Positions 57,218 through 64,000 of a stretch of DNA of 64,000 bases are shown here, piece by piece. Under the pieces are notes generated by a model. That model did not search any database and was not told the origin of the DNA. It worked only from the letters and a program-made list of their open reading frames with translations. The DNA is from Yamagishiella unicocca (lineage: Eukaryota; Chlorophyta; Chlorophyceae; Chlamydomonadales; Volvocaceae), in contig BDSL01000137.1 of assembly GCA_003116995.1 (NCBI GenBank), positions 1-64,000 of the forward strand. The letters run 5' to 3'. Position 1 is the first letter of the stretch. Each line of letters opens with the position of its first letter. The position numbers and the translations under genes were made by a program.

Positions 57218-60200
57218 AGCATCCATCAGGAAGCGGGCGTCGACCACAGAGAGCGGGGAGGCCGCGGGGTTAGCGGGGAAAGAAACCCGCGGGAGGCGTG
57301 GGGGGCCCTATGCGAGGTCGGGGCGGAATCCCGGACGGCTGCTTGCGGCGCGGGGTGGCGATGGTTGGGCGTGTAGCGGGAGGTAGGGGCCGGCCACGGA
57401 TGATCGGGTTGGTTTACCCCGGTAGGGCATTGGCGCGATTGAACATACGGTAATCGGGTATTGCAGGCGCCACGTCAGTCGGGGGGCGGTGGAGGGGTTC
57501 GATCTCTGCCGGGCAGGCAGCTGGCGCCGCGGGGCACCACACCACTCGGCGCGGCTGCAGGGCGGCAGTGCGGATTCTGTCCGGCGCCACCAGCGGGCAG
57601 GGCGCTGTGCCATGGAAGCATGGATGGATTGGTTTGCGTGTTTGTCGTGACACAATGACAATGCCGGCTTTGGCGCTGCTATCGGTCGTGCCAGCGCTGT
57701 GTCGATCACGTGTTGTGTCACGACATGTTTTTCGGACAGTGATGGAAATGAGGAGTTGAGGACCTGTGCTGCGGGCGGGGCGGGGCCCTTCACCTGGCCG
57801 CGTCGAGTATTCGGGCTTCCCTGCCTGTGGTGGCGGAATGCACGGCGGAATGCACGGTGCCTGTGGTGGAATGCACGGTGGAGGGTGGAGGCAGGGAGCT
57901 GGCGTGTTCTTGCAGGGGACCACTCGGGAGACGATCACATGATGGCAGTGCGGGCTCGGGTAGCCTGGGCCGCCGCTCCCTGCCCCTAAGAAAACAAGCC
58001 GCTGGGAGTGCGATGAGGGACGTGGTACGGCGCTGGGGCGCTGTAGCGTGCGAACGATACCGGTATTACGGGCAAGGGCCTCGTAGCCCGGTACGAAATA
58101 CGGTACACGCTGGTGCGTAATGCCCCCGGTGCGCACGAGCGGTAGACATCGTTGGAGGCGGATCGTGGCTCGCTGCACGCCTGCTCGAGCGCCGTACTCA
58201 CCAGGCCAACGACTAACCGCCTGGCGCTCAACTGTAGAGGATGGATACGGCTTTCGCACACGGCCCACGCCCAACTGTCAGCTGAGCTGCGCGACGACGA
58301 TGCCACTGCGGGTTGTACCCACCATCACCTGGGCTGTACCCAACACGGGACTGTGTGCGTCCCTGTGCGACCCTGTGCGCCTCTCTCTTCTGGGCGCCCG
58401 CAGCACACCACAGAAGGGCAGCGGGTGTGCCATCAGGGCACACCCCTGTGCTGACCAGCAGCTTGCACGCCGGGCCTCTGCGCGGATGCTGGCACGCTCA
58501 ACTGGCGATGAAACATAGCGGGACCCCGTCCGCAACGTCCGCCGGAAGTGGGGGTGTTGCGAGAGGAGTGTGTCGACATCGGGCCGCTGTGGCCGCTGTG
58601 GGACTGACCGGGTGTACGGCACCATGGGCAGAACAGTGCCTCCACCTGGTGCCCGCGACAGGCTGAGACTGTGGTGGGGGGTGGCAGCCGCGCATGCTCT
58701 TACACGCCAGTGTGTGTCGTGGTGCTCGCCGCAGCTCCTGGCGGCAGGGCAGGCAATGAGCACCGCCCACGCCTGGGCGCCGGAAAGGGCGCACAAAACA
58801 CGCCAGCTGATTCCAGATGAGCGCACCCTACTTTTGGTCCACTGCGACTTCATAAGCCTCCTACATCTGTCCTGACTCCCAACCCCCAGAACATCGTCGT
58901 ATCACCATGGGATGCGACGAGCCGTGGGGAGGGCGGGTTTCGCCCGCGTCGCACCCCGCACGCCGCTGCCTGCAGCAGCTCCCCCCACCCATCACCCGCC
59001 CTATCTCCCAACTCCTTGCAACAGTGCCGGGTGGCACTTTGCGAACGCCGGCCATGCCTGCCACGCTAAGCAGTCCTGGTACTTGTTCACTTGTTAAGCT
59101 TCGCCTGAATTCCAGCCATTACCTGGGGCAGGTTGTGAATAGGCAAGAACGAGGTCAGGGGCCGGCTGCAATAGTCAAGCACCAGGGTTGGGTCATAGAT
59201 GACATCGCCTTCCCTGGCCGAATAATGGAATACTTCCTACGAATTGAAACCAGCACTTACCTCTTTCAAGCTGGGCGGTGCAGCAGGCAAGTCCTTGCTG
59301 TGGGGCTCAATCAAGTTCGGCTTGATGATGCTGACATACGATAGCCCTGTTCGACATTAATACATCATGTTTACCGGGAGGGCAAATTACTACATGGCTG
59401 CATCCGCAGTGAGGAATAGCGGGGCCTAGTGAGCATTGTGCCCTAAACTTTGGTGCTCCTACCGGCAGCGTAAATCATCAGGCTCCAAACCATTACAGGC
59501 TCCTTGTAGACTGCCGAGCGGAAAGATGCGCCTAGACCCATGGTATCGACTCTCTGCAAACTGCGCAAATTTCTCTTCCGCGTAAATTTCCAACGCTCTT
59601 TTGGATAGTGTACTTCCTGTGCGTGCGGAATGCAAGCTGCAATGCTATTAGTGAGTACGTGCACCTCGCGCTGTGTGGTACGACTATATGGACGAGACGC
59701 CAGACACATGACGACAGCTTCAGTGCTGTCGTAGCACGGCAGAGCATGAAGCTTCCGAGCTTACACTGGCCTTGGTGGCTGCAGGCTCCATTCAACCCAC
59801 CCGCATGGAGCGGGCTGTGGGTACTCAGGTCGTCTGGGCAGGGTCGCACTGGGTGCTGCTCGGGGTCACGGATGATGGCCGCACTGCCATCCATGTTCCC
59901 GCGCACCCGAAATGAAACTACGCAAGGGGCTGCTATAAAAGGGGCTCCTCGCTCTGCGGCCAACTTCCTCCCGTGACCTCAGACACGCGGGTTTTCTCCT
60001 CATGTCCTGACCTCAAGACGCCGACCAGAGCCCTCTCCCCCGGCCCGGCCCTCTCGCCTGCCTCAGCGCGACTCCACGCACTAGCCGCCAAGAAATAAAC
60101 GCAAGATGCCGGCAGCCAGCCAGCTAGGTACTCCCCTCACATCAGACCACCAGCCCACATCCACCCACCAGAAGACCGCATCGCCACCCGCAGCTCACGC

Positions 60201-60262
60201 GCTTTCGTCCTCCTCATTCCTTGCCTCCCACCCAGCTCGCAGTCGAGCAAGCACCGCGCCGC
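57218..60262. other. Convergent intergenic region, no supported gene
   Basis: 3 kb between the ValRS stop and the stop of the minus-strand Jagunal-like gene, so both 3' untranslated regions lie here. A short tandem repeat (GGAATGCACGGTG type) occurs near 57835-57885. Long single open frames exist (minus 57414-58274, plus 58907-59344) but show no third-position bias and no recognisable protein, so they are not annotated. Confidence 0.5.
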
Positions 60263-63200
60263 CTACTTTCGCTTCTTCAGCGCCCCCGGAGGCGGCCGGA
60301 AGGCCACCTGCTTGCTCCTCTCCTCCCGCTCCTTGACGGCCTGCATGGCGTCTCTAACCCAGTTGTTGAACGTGAAGAAGCAGATCGCCGTGGAGGCCGC
60401 CACCGCCGCGTCTAGAACCGCCTCCGAAACCGTAAACACCGACAGCCACGTGGCTGTCGTCAGGGGAGCGACAGTGCCGTACCATGGGCAGGGCGGGTGG
60501 GGTTGGGTCGGGAAAGTAACGAGCCGGGTTCAAACAGCCTGCCGCACGACAGCCCAGCTGGCACGGTGCCTCTTTCAGCGGTTGCACATGCTTTCGCCCC
60601 TTCCGGCGTTTCCTCCCCGCCGCCCCTTCTTCGTCGCTCGCCCCTTGCCTCCAGCGTCCTAGCGTATCAGGCCAAGGAATCGCCTGCCCCTCTCTTCTCC
60701 ATTGTCGTCCCACCGATGTCCACCGATTCCCGCCGATTTTCCCCTCCCGCCGCATCGGTGTAAGCCCACAGCCGTACCCAACTAACTAAACTAACTCCAC
60801 CCGGCGCCCCCCTGATGCCTCCAGGGAGGGTGCCCGGACTCACGTGACGAGATGGAGCCCTGGTCCAGCAGCACCTTGTACAGGCGGCGGGAGTAGTGGC
60901 TGGTCTTGGCGTCGAGGAGGTGGTACTTCCACAGCGCCACCACGTGCTGCGGAGGCCGGGTCCAGGGAGGGGGAGGAAGACGTGTGTGTGTTTTATAAAT
61001 GAAGACGTGTGTGTGTGTGTATGTTTTGTGTGTGTTTCCTAGTTAGAAGGTCCCGGGGACCCCACCCAGAAACGGCTGCTGCCGCTACTGCCGCGACGGT
61101 ATTCCTGCTACTGATATACCCACGGCTGCCACTATTGGTGTTGCTGCTATTGTGGAGGTTCACCTCCTCGTCCTCCGGCTTACTTGGTCCTCAATGCGTA
61201 GCTTAGCCAAGCTACGATACCCGTCCTCCTGCCGCCGTCCTCGTCCTCCCCCCACCCCCGAACGTCGGCTCACCATTCCCGCCGTGCACATCACCAGCAG
61301 CGCCGCCACCTTCATGAAGGGCAGGATACAGCGGCCCCGCGGCTTGCCTGCAGCAGGGGGTTAGGTTGCGGAAGGGATGGTGGGAAGTGGCGAGTGCGGA
61401 TGACCGGGTGCACCGCCGGGGCTGCGGCCAGTTCACTATCCAGCCCTCTGTTCCGCCCCACCACCACCACCCTGCTCGTCTCTGCCACCCTCATCCGCCA
61501 CCCTCATCTGCCACCCGCACCTCACACTAGGCACCCTTGCTCACCAGCCCTCTCACACACAGCAGCTCTGGCTGGAGCAAACTGCGATATCCGGGACCCT
61601 AGCTGCCTTCGAGCCGTACACCTTCATACGACTAGCTGTGGTCCAGTCCCAGCTTACCCCGTTGCCATACTCGCCTCCAGCCGCAACTCCGCAACCGTCC
61701 GCTACCCTAGCCCCCCCAGCTACCCGGCCCAAGAGACCGCGGCGGCTCCCGCTGACCGCACCCCTCCCCGCGTCCCTCCCGGGTATAACTACATGAACCA
61801 AGTTCTCCAGCATGCAAACTCACACGAGTGTACCGAACATTCCTAATCGGTTCCACTTTTCAGTGCCGACCCACGGGTCTCCTCTCAAAACCAAACCGCC
61901 GTCCCTCCCTTCCTCCCCCTCCCCTGTGCCCATTTGCTGTATGATGTCCCAGCGCGCCCCATCGCGCTCAATGCTCCCCCTTTGCCATCAATGTTCATTA
62001 TCTGCACACACCCTTAGCCCACGAACCCGCCCGATCCCCCTCATGACCCAGGTTCGACTCCTCCCCTGCCTCCCTCGCCCCTCCCGACCCTCAGGTTGTC
62101 AACCTCACCCGCATAGAACAAGATGTTTCCTATCACGAGGCACCCAGCAAAAGTGTACAAGAACGGGTTTGGACTGCGTTCTGCGAGGGCAAGAAACACA
62201 GGAGCCGCGTCAGGCCGTTGGTGCAGCAGCGGTGGCGGCCGGGCCGGACCAGCACCAGCATGTGACGAGCCCAATCCAGGCAGCAGCAGGTCCAGGGGGG
62301 TGTCAGCTGCAGCTGAGCTAATCGCGGCATGGCATGGAGAAGCGTTTGCGCGAGCGTGGTTTGGAACGCATGTGGCGGTGACGCGCGCTGCGGTGGAAGG
62401 GTTGTGTCCCGGGGGAGAGCAAGGGAGGACGGGGGCATGGCGGGGGGGGAATGTGTGTGTTTTTACCCCAAAGCTACGATGTTCTTGTCGTGCAACTCCG
62501 TCAAACTACCCCTGACGGGGACCTATCTCATCGCTCCATGCCGCTTCGCATAGCAGGCACCCCTTCCTCCCCCCTTTCGTACACGGGTTTTCCTTGCAGC
62601 CCCCCAGCGCCCCCCTGGAGTGCCCACCCCGGCATCCGGCCAGCCCAGCTGCCGCTCACCCTCCATGATGACGGGAATCATGAACCAACCCAGCTTGAGC
62701 AGAACCACCGCCGACTGGCGGGAGGTGGGTACAGGGTTTCGGAGGCACAGGAGGGAATGGGGGGTGTTACGGAGGGACGAGGCCCCGGGCGGGAGGGAGG
62801 GGGAGAGAGTGGAGGGAGGTGAGGGAAGCCGGGGGTGGGGGGCGTGGAGCTGAAGGTACCTGGGTAAGAAGAGTTGCGCTCCTGGTTTGGTAACGGGATG
62901 CGGGAGGAGGGCATGCACTGGTGTGTGGCCGCGGGAAGTGATGGAAGGAGGTGCCTGGCGGAGAATCAGAGGTCTCACCTGCACTTGGTGCAGCAGGAAC
63001 GTCGCTGACATGTTGACCGCCATGCGCTTGTAGCCTGTTTGGAGCATCGACAGCAGTGTGTGGTAAGGCTTCACGACGGAAGGAGGACGAACATTTGAGG
63101 CTGTAGGCTAGTGGCCCAAGGGACCGCAACGGGGGGCACCACCCGACGCGGTTCCCAGGGCACTTACGGTCTTCAACAACTTCCCGATAGCTCCAGTCCG

Positions 63201-63339
63201 ACCCATCCGTTCCTTCCTGCGGCGGCCACGGCGCGATGCTGTCAGAGCGGTGCGGTGCGACTGATCGGGTGGGGTCAGGATGCGCGGCTGCTACGCAATA
63301 GTGTTAGGAGCCAGCGAATCTTACAGGACGATGTGACAT
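60263..63339 (-). CDS. Jagunal-like ER membrane protein
   Basis: Eight exons join in phase on the minus strand: 63339-63325, 63216-63168, 63034-62979, 62714-62660, 62180-62109, 61347-61274, 60946-60844 and 60453-60263 (204 residues). The N-terminus GTDGSDWSYREVVEDRYK matches the start of animal Jagunal proteins (GTDGSD followed by an H/Y-R-E stretch). Four hydrophobic spans follow: around SAVVLLKLGWFMIPVIM, LYTFAGCLVIGNILFYAG, MKVAALLVMCTAGM and AVAASTAICFFTFNNW. The C-terminus ends KKRK, a dilysine KKXX-type ER retrieval signal. Jagunal proteins act in ER organisation and vesicle traffic. The first coding exon of 15 bases (MSHRP) is chosen because it has an ATG, a good donor GTAAGA and the right phase; another start is possible. 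Confidence 0.62.
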
Positions 63340-63628
63340 TCTTCTCGCCGGTGCGTTTAGCAATAGCAGAAGCGATAGGCGCAATGTTAACACGTCGTAT
63401 CCCAAAGGGCGGAATTTGGTCAAACGACGAACTAAGACCAACGGTAGCGTCCTACAGTGACGACTTAGCAAATTGTATCGCCAAGATGCCTTGCATTTCG
63501 CAGCTTTGGAAAACGGTAAAGCGGTTAAGCCGTATACGTCGTACGGTTTGATATAGGGCGCCTTGCTAATGCTTTAGCAGCAGCTGTCTTCCCGTTGATC
63601 AAACGGTATTCGACTCCCTTGGTATAAA
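63340..63628. promoter_or_regulatory. Short divergent upstream region
   Basis: 289 bases between the proposed start codons of two divergent genes, with a lower-GC core. A TATAAAA motif at 63622-63628 touches the plus-strand ATG. No other element is clear. Confidence 0.4.
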
Positions 63629-64000
63629 ATGGAGGCGCAAGTGAGTGGCAGCTCTCTCCCCATCGCGGCGCTGTCGCTCCATGCGCTTGCGCCAAGCGGC
63701 GTCTTTGCGCCACGCTCAACCAGGGCGCACAAGGGTAAGCTAAGAATATATGAACTCATCCCATGCCCGCGCTGGCAAAGCATAGCCGTTCCGAAAATCG
63801 CCGCAAGCCCTTAATTTCGTCATTCCGCTCTCCGTTTACCACAGCTACCGTGCCCAGCACCGTCGCCGGAGTCCGGGATGGACCTCGCAGCCACCCCATC
63901 AATGCCAGGCTGCCCGCTGACGTGGCCGAATGCGAGGCGCGCCCAGCGGCGAGTCACAAGCCCAATGCCCTGAGGCGCCTTGTGGGCGCGGTCCCAGCGG
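63629..64000 (+). CDS. Unknown protein, N-terminal part, runs off right edge
   Basis: Two exons join in phase: 63629-63734 (donor AAGG/GTAAGC) and 63845 to the window end (acceptor TTACCACAG). The protein starts MEAQVSGSSLPIAALSLHAL and continues with Ser/Arg/Ala-rich sequence without acidic clusters, compatible with an organelle-targeting peptide, then ATVPSTVAGVRDGPRSHPIN and beyond. Exon 2 has good G/C third-position bias. Family not recognised. The TATAAAA directly before the ATG would place transcription start downstream of it, so either the motif is not a TATA box or translation starts at a later codon. Confidence 0.45.

Noticed and set aside
57414..58274. 286-codon minus-strand open frame
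   Set aside because: No third-position bias, no protein pattern, and it runs through a short tandem repeat; it lies where two 3' untranslated regions converge.
58907..59344. 145-codon plus-strand open frame
   Set aside because: Some compositionally normal protein sequence, but no splice partners, no family resemblance and weak codon bias.

Overview
The window looks like nuclear DNA of a volvocine-type green alga (Chlamydomonas/Volvox relatives). It is GC-rich. Its genes are split by many short GT-AG introns, and exons show strong G/C bias at third codon positions. The larger proteins carry long Gly/Ala/Ser-rich insertions, introns are full of simple repeats, and one gene joins a bacterial-type solute-binding ectodomain to a class III nucleotidyl cyclase, an architecture known from Chlamydomonas. 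Intronic telomere-like tracts are of the TTTAGGG type. All exon models were built by eye from splice sites, reading phase and protein resemblance. No transcript or database search was available.

Layout, left to right. (1) 62-1308, minus: 5' part of a short OB-fold protein resembling SOSS complex subunit B, running off the left edge and divergent from (2) a weakly supported plus-strand gene at 1668-3025. (3) 3126-5209, plus: PHD finger plus GNAT-like acetyltransferase domain (IDM1-like). (4) 5640-8705, plus: probable plastid protein with an NTF2-like/DUF2358-like domain and a C-terminal membrane anchor. (5) 11457-12973, minus: small multi-span membrane protein. (6) 12974-17379: gene-poor, lower-GC DNA holding a short MITE-like element. 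(7) 17380-32316, plus: 23-exon receptor-type cyclase of about 1,905 residues. (8) 32317-39501: accessory region with microsatellites, a possible two-exon gene, and three copies of an unrecognised gene, two of them truncated and facing each other as an inverted repeat. (9) 39502-41398, minus: atypical protein kinase. (10) 43053-57217, plus: cytosolic-type valyl-tRNA synthetase with an N-terminal GST-like domain, about 29 exons. (11) 60263-63339, minus: Jagunal-like ER membrane protein. (12) 63629 to the right edge, plus: start of an unrecognised gene.

The genes do not form one pathway; they are an ordinary nuclear mixture of signalling (cyclase, kinase), translation (ValRS), chromatin or DNA maintenance (PHD-GNAT, SOSS-B-like), secretory pathway (Jagunal-like) and plastid functions. 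Neighbours are often divergent, with short or moderate shared upstream regions.

The two most unusual signals are outside ordinary coding content. First, an inverted duplication of gene fragments at 35251-35810 has two perfectly matched blocks (38 and 33 nt) in its arms, a short loop, and a related intact gene 1 kb away, which is the structure expected of a young hairpin small-RNA locus. Second, a family of about 60-bp intronic repeats shows a strict orientation rule: forward copies follow splice donors and reverse copies precede splice acceptors, in several unrelated genes.
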